A stretch of DNA of 64,000 bases from Inonotus obliquus (Eukaryota; Basidiomycota; Agaricomycetes; Hymenochaetales; Hymenochaetaceae). The position numbers and the translations under genes are program-made. The stretch spans positions 992,001-1,056,000 of the forward strand of contig JAJHTX010000001.1 of NCBI GenBank assembly GCA_032164295.1. The letters run 5' to 3'. The notes under the pieces are model-generated. The model made no database searches and was not told the DNA's origin. It worked only from the letters and a program-made list of their open reading frames with translations. Positions within the stretch are counted from its first letter, which is position 1. Each line of letters opens with the position of its first letter. This document shows positions 1 through 11,211 of this stretch, piece by piece.

Positions 1-234
1 CAACAGGGTACTGATAGGAACGTGTCTTTTAAGACTGAGTGGGGCACAACAAGCTCTAATGAAGCTCTCAGCGAAAGTCGTACAGTACAGGACATCGTTA
101 ATGAGACGAAAATGAAGAAAGCGAGCGACAGCGAGGTATCATTGACAACGGAGATCCGAATTTCAAAACCGTGGAGACGAACGTTCGAGCTAGTCGGTCA
201 AAGGATGAATCCAAATCAATCTGAAAATAGCATA

Positions 235-1560
235 TTAGCGATTCCTTTCCGGAAATTCCTCGACTAAACAGGCAGCTATGTCGATAGGTCGAATTGGTCG
301 TATGGGCTGAGGCTGGTATAGTGGGATTTCAGCAAGGGGCGTGGATGACATTCGACCCAGAGTAAGTAAGGCAGGTTTCGTCTCTGCGTCTGATGAGGAC
401 CATCCCACGAAAGGCGATGTTGAAAAGTATGAATCGGAAGAATCCCCCGAAGTCGGGTGCGCCTCCCACACAGCGGCTGGATCAGTCTGCTCCGATGCCG
501 GTGAGAATAATTCGAGATGGAACGGATCCAGCGAGGACGCGGATGACGACGGTCGTAGTGCTGGTGGGGACCATTCATCGAGGAAGTCGAAATTTTGTAC
601 ATGTGTCGGAAACGACATGATTGAAGCCCTGTCATCTTCCGCTTCTGCGACCGCTTTGAAAAGTTCAAATCCATCGCTCTGCTCCGACGCGGCATCTGCT
701 AGCGCGAGCCTGAAGCTTTGCAGCATCAAGGTTGAGAAGTCTTGTTGATCGAGTAAGGCGGGTAAAACGGCAGGGTGCATGTCCATGTCCGAGAAATGGG
801 GTGAGGACGTCGCTGATCGCGGGTATGCGTCGACATTGTAGTAATGGCTCCCGGAGCTAGAAGTAGAACCTTCCCCTTCACGATCAACTTCCTCCTTCCA
901 TTCTTCCGATTCTGGCCATCTATCGAGAAGACTTCTGTATGTTGTCTCATCGGACACGGCTGGCTCCCGAGGTAAGGTAGAGGCAATGCCCATAGTCGAA
1001 GAACAGGAGGAAGGGCAAGGTGAAAATGTGAGGAATGAAGGAGTTTCGTCCTGCCAGCTATATGAATATCCATCGTTTATACGATCATCCATCGAAGATG
1101 CAAATTCAATAGGTGGGAGGCGGCGATCAGAACAAGGACTGCTACGTGATGAACCTGGTGCGGGCATCTCAACAGTAGATAGATAGGTGTGCAGCGAAGA
1201 TGGGAGTGTTCGAGGCGAATTTAAGTCTCGATCCATATCCACGTCGCAGGGTACCTGAAGAGAGTCCGGCCGTAGAGGAGCCGAGCGATCTATTAGCAAC
1301 GGGTGCTGCCCAGCGCCTACACCCGATGCCCAGCTCCAAATGCTGTTGCGTGCAGCATGCCTACTACTATCACCAACGCGTCTGTGGGATGGAGGGGTTG
1401 AAAAGGGTTTCGAATCTGACCGAGATGCTGATAATGATGTATCGAAGCCCCGTAGACCAGTAGAGAGACCGACTTGACAAGGTTCTGATCGTTCCCTGAT
1501 ATTACCAGATCGTCGAAGACTCCCACTTCTCGAGCTCCGTGAACAAGACGCCGGTGTCAT
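235..1560 (-). CDS. Serine-rich hypothetical protein
   Basis: Open frame of 441 codons from the first ATG at 1560 to a stop at 235. I do not recognise a family. The product is rich in Ser, Pro and acidic residues and looks largely disordered. It has no signal peptide, membrane segment or known domain. A short arginine-proline-isoleucine triple repeat (RPIRPIRPI) lies near the C-terminus. The frame is open upstream to about 1644 without an ATG, and a donor-like GTAAGC (minus strand) lies near 1652, so an upstream exon may exist. One candidate is the open frame that starts with ATG at 2140. Confidence that this is a gene is moderate; the start is uncertain. Confidence 0.55.
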   Translation of the reverse strand: MTPASCSRSSRSGSLRRSGNIRERSEPCQVGLSTGLRGFDTSLSASRSDSKPFSTPPSHRRVGDSSRHAARNSIWSWASGVGAGQHPLLIDRSAPLRPDSLQVPCDVDMDRDLNSPRTLPSSLHTYLSTVEMPAPGSSRSSPCSDRRLPPIEFASSMDDRINDGYSYSWQDETPSFLTFSPCPSSCSSTMGIASTLPREPAVSDETTYRSLLDRWPESEEWKEEVDREGEGSTSSSGSHYYNVDAYPRSATSSPHFSDMDMHPAVLPALLDQQDFSTLMLQSFRLALADAASEQSDGFELFKAVAEAEDDRASIMSFPTHVQNFDFLDEWSPPALRPSSSASSLDPFHLELFSPASEQTDPAAVWEAHPTSGDSSDSYFSTSPFVGWSSSDAETKPALLTLGRMSSTPLAEIPLYQPQPIRPIRPIDIAACLVEEFPERNR

Positions 1561-1649
1561 TTCGGGATCTTTGGAAGGGTAGGCAACGGGGGAAGAAGGG
1601 AGGGAACAGACAGCGTCAATAACTGCTGGCTTTATATGAAACACCGACG

Positions 1650-2140
1650 CTTACATTCATCATTGGATTCATTCCTCCGATGTGCCTGCGCCCGCGTGTG
1701 TCCAGACGCAGGGAGAAAGTCAAAGGACCTGGATTCCGGGATAAACGGTCTTTGCACGGAAATCTAAATACGTTGCTCTTGTTCAGCTTCACACTAGACC
1801 CAGTATGCCCATAATGAAAATGAATGGGTGGCGAATTGAATGCGGAGATTGGGAGAGTAGAAATGGTGCATACCAGACGTGAAGCATGGTTCAGATGACG
1901 ACGACTAGTACTTCTGCGTGTTGACAGTGCATCTATTCCTGTTTCTGACTCTACTTTCGTCCACTCAATGTCCCTCGCCCCGGCCAAAGCGGGACTGGCT
2001 CTTGCCGCGTGAGTTTTAGCGCACTTTCGATAACATGATGAAGAGGCCTGGGCAGAGGGACATCCGTCGCACGAGTAGCACGAGTGGGAATACGTGTATG
2101 GGACTGCCTCGAAGTAGATTGGGCCACTGTATGACGGCAT
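1650..2140 (-). other. Possible 5' exon or leader of the serine-rich gene
   Basis: An ATG-initiated minus-strand frame begins at 2140 and stays open past 1656, where a GTAAGC donor occurs. It could splice into the frame that ends at 235, using an acceptor near 1570. The predicted peptide is Cys/Ser-rich at its start and matches nothing I know. It may equally be 5' leader. The stretch from 2141 to 2731 shows no other convincing gene. Confidence 0.25.
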
Positions 2141-2731
2141 GTCGAGGACGATAAAAGTTCGAGGAGGAAATTAAACACGACACAGAAAGGAGCATTACAT
2201 GTAGGGTGTGATATAGGGAGCGAAAAACACGCTCGGGTCGCTTACGGATGAGAAAGGCGTTGCATTGCGGGTGTGGGCGATTCGGCCTCTTGAATCAGGT
2301 CAACCAGGGATGGTTCGGGTGATGGTACTTATTGTGGAGGATGTAGTGTATCCGTTGCATAGCAACATTTCGACCCTAATCGCATCAAACAACACATGTT
2401 CCTTATTCTCCTTTTTGTCTTCCGCGACTTGATGTTCACCAACGTCTCACTTCTCTCGCTCTTGTTATACAACATTGCAAATAATATTAATTAGAGACAG
2501 AAAACATATTCCAAAGCGAAAAATGCAGCGAAGAGATGCAAATGAGGAACCACATGGTTATGTAGGAACGAAGCTGAACCGATTGATCACCACTACTTCA
2601 ATTTCAATTCATGCCATCTCCTCTATTGTTCTCATGAGGCTCCCGTACGCAGATGCATGGATGTGCTTTATTCGCGCACCCTCCTCCACCAACCCTGTCG
2701 GTATGTCAATTTTTAACTATTGTATCAATCA

Positions 2732-5401
2732 TCAGTAAACATGCGATTGATTGCACTTTGTCAAACGGAGATAACGCACCGGAACACTAGGATCAACGCA
2801 CTCCAACAGCCTTGAAAGCATGCGAGACAATGTCGCCTTGCATTGGTCTTCCGTGTCGGGTTTGTCGTGTAATACGTCCGGGAGCACCTCAATGAGCCTG
2901 GGTATCCGCGCACTCAGCATTTCCAACTCCGATGTTTCAGCAGCATCAGGCACAGCGTTTTCCTCCTCATCCAACAGCTTTTCTCTCAACTCGGGAACTC
3001 GGGTGACAATCCGCGCATAGTCAATGAACAGCTAGGCGTGAGTTACGCGTGAGTTAGTTTAGAAATAAACGACAAGGGACCTAGCGACAGCCGGTAACGT
3101 ACCTGACCCCCTATGCTGAAGTCCTCAATCAGGCTTGCATCTAGGGACGTAAAGACCCGAGTGAGAAAATCCAGTTCACCCCTCAATACCGCCTCTGGTG
3201 CCAAATACGAGACTGCCAGCTCATGGGCTCTTTGATGCGCTTTCGCACGCGTATATAGCTCGTAAGCGCGATACACATCCCCAGTATAGAAAGCATGTGT
3301 TGCCTAATCGACACGATTATTTACGGAGCTTAAAATGAGAATAGTAAACACGTACCTTTGCTTCATCGACCCACTCCGTGGGTATTCGCAAGTGCATGGT
3401 TAACCCACTAGTGTTGTGGTCGCTCAGGAGCGGTCCTGAACGGGATAGTAAGTCCCTGATAGCACTTTTGCGTCTGCCGTGATAACTGGTCAGTAGATAG
3501 GAGTGACCACAAAAGGAAAAGTCCATACATAGCTTCATCTTCCAAGAAAAATAATACATATACCGCTTGTTGGACGAGTCCTTCTTGTTCCAGTTGTGCG
3601 GCGAAATTGGTTGTCAAGATATTAGCCACCTGACTATAGCCTTCGACTTCCTGAGTGACACCGGTATCGGCATCCGCTGTCACAGATACTTGTCGGTCCG
3701 CAAAGTCTCGGACGCGCAGACAACGCGAAAGCAGCATGTACAAGAACCAGGGTATCCGGTAATCACGGGGGTTGGGAGAAAAGCTGAGAGGATCGAGGGC
3801 TGACTCCAGGGCCATTGTGGGCGTTAAAGATAGCTTCATGAGATTGAAAAGGCCATCTTCCGTACACTGAGGGGCGGCGGGGGATTGTGAATACCAAGGT
3901 GTCGGAAACCCTAACCGATCACGATCACTGTTCACAGAGAAGTAATTCTCGTAACTGGCGAAGGTCCCTTCTAATGGTGCACCCAGCGGATGTGAATACC
4001 ACAGCACCAATCCAAGTACCCGCAACCAATCCAAGCCTTTCGCGATATCAACGTCCTTGTCGCGGCTGCTTCCATCAAGCACGTCAAGAATACCAGCTCC
4101 TAATGCATACAACCTGCGAATATATTCGCTAACGAAAACGTCCGCTTTTTCTTCTCTCCATATTTCTAGCTGATCCAAGTTGTCGTTTCGGAAGACTTCA
4201 TCCCCAGGAATCTGGGCAACAATGGTAGCCAATCGGAAGTTTTTGCCATCCATCAGTACTTCGGTGGCCTTTTCGATTTGATATCCAGTTAAATATAAGA
4301 AGGCTACGTGAGCAGAGTCGCTTGACGGTGCGTTCTTGACGTCCTTTTCGACTGACGAAGCTACCGCACGAGCAAGCCACGACGACAGAGCTTCAGCACG
4401 ACGGAGAGCCATGGTGCAACTTCGAGTTTCCGGAGGCACATCCTCCTCAAGGTGCAAGTCGATTGGATCAAACAGTGCATGGCATAATCGGAAAACTGAT
4501 GCGCAGTGCGACTCGTCTTGTGCGGTAAACAAGGACGAGAAGGATGAAAACGTGATGTCGGGGTTAATACTTGCGGATGGCGTGTAATCGTTTTCTTCCG
4601 AAGGAACGGCCATTTCAGAGTTGTTGAGGAGGTACTCAAGAAGATCTGGAGATTTAGGCTCATCGTCTCTGAGCGTCGTGATATGCACTGTTGATGAGTT
4701 CCCTTCCGGTGAGCTAGGAAAGCGTTAGTGTTTTATTGGACCACCTCTGCAGAAACGTACGGTGAGTCCCTATTAATCAGGTGCCCAACATGTACTAGTC
4801 TGTTGCCCGGACCCCACCCAACTCTGAATGACCGACCCATGCTCAAGCCCGCATCGACAGATATCTTCTCGTTTGATGCAGAAACGGAATCTTTCAAAGA
4901 GACGCGAACATATTTCCGAGGAGGAGATTGTGATTGTGGCTGGGTGAAAGAGGTTCGGTTTCGAGTCAACTTTCGTTCACCAAGAAGGTCGAGGGGGTCG
5001 AGATCTATCGGTTTCTTCAAGAATGAGTAAGAATCCTTGCCATGTACTTTCTCCAATTCCGGCATCCGGAATAGCGAAGACTGCATCACGTTGACTTTGC
5101 GCGGTTCGAGGTTCAACTGCTTTGGCCAAGCAGTCGGCTCTGCTTCTTCGTCTGCCTCCTGTTGAGTAGCAGAATCATCTCCTTCAGCGTCACTTATTTC
5201 TTCGCCCTCATCCCCGATGTAAGAGTCCTCCTCTGCACTTTCTTCTGTAGAGGAATCCGAAGAGCGGGCAGCAGTGTAGGCACGTTGGTGCCCTGATTTT
5301 CCGTTCCTGTTAGTTGGTCGTTTTCGCGCTGGACGTGGAGGAGAGCTGGACGATGAAGCATCATCGTCACTGTCAGAATAGAAGGCACCGAAGCGAGCCA
5401 T
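2732..5401 (-). CDS. Nucleoporin Nup96/Nup145C-like (Nup84/Nup107 complex)
   Basis: Scaffold nucleoporin of the Y-shaped coat of the nuclear pore. Model of five exons: 5401-4761, 4713-3529, 3473-3356, 3303-3103, 3031-2732; 814 aa, with all phases consistent. An acidic disordered N-terminus (about 1-110) is followed near residue 200 by the family hallmark GRSFRVGWGPGN. A long alpha-helical solenoid then runs to the C-terminus, with Nup96-type stretches such as RAEALSSWLARAV. In many eukaryotes this protein is the C-terminal product of a self-cleaving Nup98-Nup96 precursor. Here a methionine starts the Nup96 part directly and no Nup98 FG repeats or autoproteolytic domain lie upstream, so it appears to be a separate gene. 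It is divergent from the homeobox gene. Confidence 0.88.
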
Positions 5402-6194
5402 TGCGCTGAGAGCAGGGATTGAGAGATGTTTTTGATCGCGTCGGGAACAAGTCGAAAACAAGAGCCATTTCACTCACGTGGCTTCGACCGTGGGAACGAT
5501 TACCCTTTGTTTATTTGTGTCTGTCAGCACCAAACATTTTTCTTTTCCTTCATGCTCTCGAGTCAAATTGCAAGTTCGGCCATGTACGCAAGCCAACTTG
5601 TGCCAAAGCAGAGCAGAAAGTAGAACTGTGGATGTCCCAGCGCCCAGACTCATGTCACTGCGTTATCTGTGGTCTTTTTTTCAGTTAGCGCTGGGCCGGT
5701 AGTTCAAACATCCTTTTTCCTTTCATATATTAATGGCTCGCTTTTAGCCAGCGTAAATCTGGCATGATTATCGATATGATATTGCACTACGCTAGGAGCG
5801 CTGCTGCTTCAGCAGAGTCGGTACTATGTCAGTAACGTTACATGCCGGACTGAATGAATATGAACGAGTTGCCTTCAAAGCTGTTTCGGTGGCATGTGCG
5901 TTGCTTCTGGTCAAGTTTCTTCCATACATAAGGACTGAATATTGATGTAGTCATGTCTCGAGCTATGGTCGTACAATCATTGAATCAAGGCTGATCTAGA
6001 GGATGATATTGATATTATATCATTGATAATGGGATAAATATGGGATTCTCAGGCTCACGTGTGATGTTGGGACGCGTCACGTTCGACTTGAGCTTGGGAA
6101 CGCGTCGTGTTTTGTCACGCGTCGCGCCTATCCTTATTAATATTCAAGGTGCACCTCAGCACGCGTGAATCATCTCCCCTTCAAGCCACCACTC
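5402..6194. promoter_or_regulatory. Divergent intergenic region, Nup96-like / homeobox gene
   Basis: About 790 bp between two divergent start codons. I see no gene in it. The homeobox-proximal part carries the ACGCGT cluster listed separately. The Nup96-proximal part shows no motif I can name. Confidence 0.5.
6072..6166. promoter_or_regulatory. Cluster of four ACGCGT (MCB-like) boxes
   Basis: Exact ACGCGT hexamers occur at 6072-6077, 6100-6105, 6117-6122 and 6161-6166. The first three extend to ACGCGTC. They lie 29-123 bp upstream of the homeobox start codon at 6195. ACGCGT is the MluI cell-cycle box bound by MBF (Mbp1/Res with Swi6) in fungi; a role in G1/S transcription here is inferred from position and density. 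Confidence 0.65.
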
Positions 6195-7362
6195 ATGTCC
6201 ATTCCAGCCATCTCTCGAGCAGTATCGCTATCCTCAGTTTCATCCTTCTCGTCTGCTTCAGATGCGATACTCGACACTGATGTTGACTCCCAGTCCGCAG
6301 TCTTGAAGCCGATCGAGGCGAAACGTACCCGGAAGCGTTTCACGCAGGAGCAAATCATTCTTCTTGAGAGCGCATACCATAAATCTAGTCATCCAACCCG
6401 TGAGGAACGCGAGCAGCTTGCAAATCAGGCAGACATGTATGTGGCTTTAGACGTGTTGTTCCCTTCATAAGCTCACACAACCTCACAGGAGCGCAAAGTC
6501 TGTGGCCATTTGGTTCCAGAACAAGCGGCAGGCAGAGAGAAAGCATGCACTCAATAACTCAACTGAGCAAAAAGCGCCGCTGCCCCTGACAACGCAACCT
6601 CCCACCAGACAACTCCCGTCGAGCAACAGCTCGAATCGCCCGAGTCCAAGATTATCCTACTCGTCCATCACATCTTCCAAGCCACAAGCGCGTCTTCTGG
6701 CTCGTACTGCGAGCGGATATGTTTCACTTGATCGAGTAGCATCTCGTTCAGAACGTGCACCACGAACGCCTACTAAACTTACTCGACACACCTCGTTCTA
6801 CGAACCCCGGTCTCGATCTCGAGGAGCGTTATGGGAGTCTATGCTATCCTCACCCATCCAGCCCGAACCGACAGAAAAGGGGACCCCGGAATCGCCCTCT
6901 GCTCGTGACTATCTCGATTTCGCTTCATCCCGTCCAGGTAGCCGTGGCCGGCGCACACTCGAGTTGGCCTGTGCTGCTGCTCGTATGTCCGTAGACAAGG
7001 ACGATATTCCAACCGATATTCCAGAGGTTCCAAAATATTGCGAATCGCACGGTGTCGAACCCGATGACCAAGCGACAAGCTTCGACGACGACATTGACGA
7101 TACCAGTACCGAAATTGTTGATACTGAGATGGAAAGCATTGAAGACGGTCACGAAGCCATTACACCGGATGCAAGCCAAGTCATGTTTGCAGATGACACA
7201 TCACCCTCAAGGGCTCCTCAAATAGACATCGAGGAAATGACATTAGAAAAGTCAAAAACATCATTTAGAGGTATAAGCACAGATATTAGCGATACGGAGA
7301 CCGACATGGAGCTTATGAGTGCGGCTTGGGCACTTTGCCGACTCAGTGCATCACGAAGATGA
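6195..7362 (+). CDS. Homeodomain transcription factor (Yox1-like candidate)
   Basis: Two exons, 6195-6436 and 6489-7362, give 371 aa. The ATG at 6195 is the first true ATG in frame. The homeodomain spans about residues 43-100, with an Arg/Lys-rich arm (KRTRKRF) and a recognition helix containing WFQNKRQAERK (89-99). The 52-nt intron interrupts the homeodomain between helices 2 and 3. The rest is low-complexity Ser/Thr/Pro-rich and acidic sequence, as in fungal homeodomain regulators such as yeast Yox1/Yhp1 or S. pombe Yox1/Phx1. The dense ACGCGT boxes upstream resemble the MBF control known for S. pombe yox1. Homeodomain identity is firm; the Yox1 assignment is an inference. Confidence 0.85.
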
Positions 7363-7721
7363 CCCCCCAATGACCAACAACCGGCGGACCAATTAAAGCA
7401 CACGACTATCTTCTTGTCCAGCTACGCTTGATGTAACGAACCACACGCAAAACTCGGACGGAACAAGCTTTATATCATCTCTTTTCTTTATACCTTTCTC
7501 TCTTTCTTCTTGCTGTCGACATTTTTTCTTGTTGCTGCACAATTCCAACTCTAACTCTTCACGCATAGCAACCAATCCGCATTCGCAATTGGACTTTAGA
7601 GTTTCCTGCAATGTTTCTGCAATGTTTATTTATGTATGAGCTGTAGATAATTACCAGCAATTAAGCTTTAGCCATGCTACGTAAGCTTGAAGGGAACATC
7701 GTGAATCCCGAAATGAAGCGA
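7363..7721. other. Convergent 3' intergenic region
   Basis: About 360 bp between the stop codons of the homeobox and methyltransferase genes. It has pyrimidine-rich tracts near 7480-7530 and no coding signal that I trust. It probably holds the 3' UTRs of both genes. Confidence 0.4.
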
Positions 7722-9014
7722 TCATGCCCAGCAAATCTTAATGAGCCTATAGCCAACTTCATCCTTTCTCCCGACTCCTTCGCTCCTCTGCAAGTCTTGA
7801 ACCTGCACAGTCCTCAAGGACAAGCCTTCCGAAAGTCGCTCTGGCTGTGCCTCGAGGATAGGGAAGACATCGAAGACAGCGTCAGCAAGACCTTCATGTC
7901 GTCCCGTATTACGAATTGCAATGACCATCCAGAAGATGCCTCCTTGTGAATAGGAAGGACTCGGTTTCTTGAGTAGGCGAGAGACGCAACTTCTGATCCA
8001 TCCGGCGTGACAGGGGTCGTATACAACATCTGCGGCCAAGATAACATCAAAGGGCTTATCCATAGGTTGATCCCAAGTCGGATACTGCCAATCGAAGGGA
8101 CAAACAGCTACTGAAGAATGAACTTCCGGGGAGAGGTTGGACTCAATGTTTCGATGAAGGTTCATAAGTACGTCGGGATGATAGTCCGTCGCGACGATCT
8201 CTGTTGTTGTTGATAACTGGCCTTGGCCCAGAGTACGAACGATCTTCATGGCCGCTATGGTAAGCATGCCTGTTCCAGCGCCCAACTCAAGTATTCGCCG
8301 CGGTTGATCTGGAAAGATGCCGAAATGAGCAGGTTCTTCAGCCATCAAACGTGCGAAGTGAATCGAGCTTGCCCAGCTTTGCAATCCGACAGAGCTGTGG
8401 TCCTGCGGTGCAACCAAATCATTCAACTCTACGCATATCGTCTTTGCACAGTCAGTTGTGGAGGAGCCCAGCGAGAAGGTGAATTGACGAGTAAGGGGCT
8501 TGTCATCTCCTTCTCCGACGTTCGCGCAAGATGCAAGGAGTGAGACGGCCTTCTCAACCAATGCCTCTCTTTCCTCTATTTCTTCATCAGGCAGGTTATC
8601 GTCAGCTGAGTAGTTCCAAGACGAGAATCGCGCGATGAATCCGGTCAACCAGCGAATGGTGAATTCCCGTTCCAATGAATCGTTTCTGACAATATCGAGC
8701 GTCTGTATGAAACCTTCTTCCTCGTCCTCGTGCTCCTCGCTGCTTTCGTCCTCCTCGGCCGATGCGTAACCGGAGTCGACAATAGCGTCACGTTTTGCTT
8801 GCTTCCGCTGTCCGTTCTTGCGAAGGCTCGTATCGAGGCGCGCTAGGGATCCATCAACGCTGCCCTTGCCGTGGCGTCCGGAAATGACTTGGGCATCATC
8901 ACCCTTCGAATAGATTAGCGCCAGTTTCTCCATAGCATCTTCTGCTTCCGCGGTTGCAGTGCTTCGAAGGCGCGCAAGAGGGAACAGAAACCCTGATGGG
9001 TTCAAGTCGGCCAT
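7722..9014 (-). CDS. Seven-beta-strand lysine-type methyltransferase (Methyltransf_16 family)
   Basis: Intronless, 430 aa, starting at the ATG at 9014. The C-terminal half is a class I S-adenosylmethionine-dependent methyltransferase. It has the SAM-binding motif LELGAGTGML near residue 240, an acidic motif II at EIVATDYHPDV and a post-II motif with ILAADVVYDP. This layout fits the METTL21/FAM86/Efm group, which methylates lysines on elongation factors and chaperones. The N-terminal third has an acidic low-complexity stretch and helical sequence, as in FAM86/Efm3-like proteins. The substrate cannot be read from the sequence. The acidic linker and the absence of introns are unlike its intron-rich neighbours. 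Confidence 0.8.
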   Translation of the reverse strand: MADLNPSGFLFPLARLRSTATAEAEDAMEKLALIYSKGDDAQVISGRHGKGSVDGSLARLDTSLRKNGQRKQAKRDAIVDSGYASAEEDESSEEHEDEEEGFIQTLDIVRNDSLEREFTIRWLTGFIARFSSWNYSADDNLPDEEIEEREALVEKAVSLLASCANVGEGDDKPLTRQFTFSLGSSTTDCAKTICVELNDLVAPQDHSSVGLQSWASSIHFARLMAEEPAHFGIFPDQPRRILELGAGTGMLTIAAMKIVRTLGQGQLSTTTEIVATDYHPDVLMNLHRNIESNLSPEVHSSVAVCPFDWQYPTWDQPMDKPFDVILAADVVYDPCHAGWIRSCVSRLLKKPSPSYSQGGIFWMVIAIRNTGRHEGLADAVFDVFPILEAQPERLSEGLSLRTVQVQDLQRSEGVGRKDEVGYRLIKICWA

Positions 9015-9439
9015 ATCGAGGTGCAACAACCTTCTCGTAAGTCTAAGTCTATAGTAAATTCTATGAGTCTATGAAAAGACGTCTATGTCTATGGTTTGGA
9101 ATGGGTATCGTCTATAGTCTATGAGTAGCAGAGCTGGAATGAGAGAGTGGGGTCAGAGACCCCCGAGTCCATCCATTGTGAAAGAAAGAGGTGTTGGTGG
9201 TTAGAATCAAGGGGAGCGTCAAAATTTTCGCGATCCAATGATCGACACCGCCACAATGTATTTCCTGCTGGACCGACTTGAGCAAACAACTGCAAACATG
9301 GTTAGCCAGTCAACTTCCTTGCAATTAAATTTGTTTCCCCTATATATTTTCAAAGGAGAATAAATAAGGCAATAACAAACTTCTCAAAGTACAATAAACG
9401 GCCAGAGAAAAGGTTGATTTGATGTTTGGCGTCGTCCCT
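9015..9439. other. Intergenic region with degenerate TCTATG repeats
   Basis: It lies between the methyltransferase start and the stop of the next minus-strand gene. The methyltransferase-proximal 100 bp are an imperfect array of TCTATG/TCTATA words (listed separately). The remainder is unremarkable AT-rich sequence with no gene visible. Confidence 0.45.
9041..9127. repeat. Degenerate TCTATG/TCTATA simple repeat
   Basis: The hexamers TCTATG and TCTATA, often preceded by AG or CG, recur about eight times in 87 bp directly upstream of the methyltransferase start. Spacing is irregular, so this looks like a decayed microsatellite in the 5' UTR or promoter. Confidence 0.6.
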
Positions 9440-11211
9440 TCATACCCACGACCTCTCCTCAGGGTCCAGGAGGTGCCACTAGCAGGAACTTCAACACCAC
9501 TGGCAATCAATTTCAGAGAAAGGGAGACTTACAGACTTGCAAGGTCCAGAGGTGACCTTGGTATTTTTTGACTTCGAGTTGAAGAAAGTCCTTTTCTTAC
9601 GGTCACTCGAACTTCGACGATTCCGAGGCATAACCCAAGTACATTCATCTTCATCCAGCAAACTCAGCTGAGACAAGGAGACATCAGGATTTTGTTGGAC
9701 TCGCATGCAATATGATAACGTACACGACTATTCGAGAACAATGAGTGGGAATTAATCGAGCATTGTAACACAGTACCAGAATCCCGAGATGTGGGCGTAG
9801 TCCATGCCTGGTTATCATCGTCTAGGAAGTTGATCTATCAGAGGGTCAGTACTGTCTTACACTATACACACTGGAATAGGTACTGACTGACAACTGTGCG
9901 TTGTACTCCGGAGAAGTGGCACTTACGTCTGGGGCATTGATCACAAAATCAACCTTCCAGAAGAATCAGAATTCTGTGTTATTTATTAGGTAGAATTCAA
10001 GCTCACCAGCGTGCTGCACTCAGAGGAGCATGATCCATCCAGTGTGGCGACGTCGGAGTCAGACTCAGCCTTTTCTCTCTATTCATCTTCTCATTAGTAG
10101 ATTGTAATTATTCAAACAAGAAGTGGACACTAACCCGTCGCAATGCAATGGACAGGACGTCGCTGAGACTGTTCTTGACTGACTTTCGGATCATTTGCGG
10201 ACGAGCTTTCACCGGGTTACTCTGTTATCCAAGATCAGTGCTATCCTTCTTTGTCAAGTAGAAGGAGAACATGAAGGGTGACTGACCAACGTAGTGGGGG
10301 AGCAGGCAAAAGGGCTGGAGCGAGATGGTTGAAACTCGGATTGAGCGCGGGGAGTCTAAGTAGGTTTGCAATCCATCGCGCAAAGGATATATGACCAAAT
10401 ACTATACGAGAACCTCGCCGGTCCGCGGTGGATCCTGCAACCCGTAGCACGTGGATACTTGATTACAAGGCAAGAACGCCAACTCATCCAGAGCAATTTC
10501 GTGAAGTGACGCCACGAGATTCTGGATGCCAGTTGAGAGGTCATGATACTGATATCGGCGCGGCACCGAACTGAGAAGAAGCACGAGACACAATACAAAG
10601 CCGCGCCGGCATGGCCACTGGGACAGAATAGCCGGGTTTCCAAGAGATTAGACCAAAATAAACGACGAATTGCGCGGATAGCTCGGGAATGGGACTCTGC
10701 AATAGACATACCGGAGTATATGCGGGATTCTTTCGCTTCCGGTCCCGTTCCGACATTCAACCCAATAACTGCAGCGATTCACACTTGGTTGGTTCTAGTG
10801 AAAATCACGCGAAGCGCAAGACCCTTACAAAGTAGGGGAGATCCTGGAGTAGATCAAAAGGGATGGTCCTGCTGGGTAATATTCAAACCATTACATTCGA
10901 TTTGAGAACGTAATTGCTGTCAAGCCAGCAAAAAAATGTTGCCCAGTTAGGGTCAAATCAAGTTTCCAGAGCTGCGTCACCGTTGAGAGCAGTAGAACCA
11001 GGACCATGGGAGGCAGAGCAGGATAAATGACGGCAGATTCACGGCGCAAGGTAAGTCTGGAGACAAAGGGCAACATCAACGCAGAGTAGGGAGAGTTCGA
11101 CAAAGGTACACGATTAGGATCGCAGAGAAGAGTCGCCGAGGTTTCCTCTTCAAGCGGCATGCTAGAGAATAGGGAGCTAGATAGAGTTGGTGCGTGAGAG
11201 TCTGAGATCAT
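9440..11211 (-). CDS. Hypothetical protein encoded by ten small exons
   Basis: I do not recognise the family. The model joins exons 11211-10981, 10794-10712, 10570-10408, 10355-10287, 10221-10135, 10078-10007, 9953-9927, 9834-9777, 9699-9533 and 9478-9440. All phases agree, giving 331 aa. Apart from a 186-nt first intron, introns are 46-141 nt with GT..AG ends. The exon 3 product is helical (for example LHEIALDELAFLPCNQV). The middle is basic and Ser-rich, followed by an acidic stretch (INFLDDDNQAW) and a Lys/Arg-rich C-terminal segment ending LLDPEERSWV. This suggests a nuclear protein, but that is a guess. The 5' end is uncertain: an alternative 10-nt first exon (ATG at 11287) could splice to 11201. 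Confidence 0.5.
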
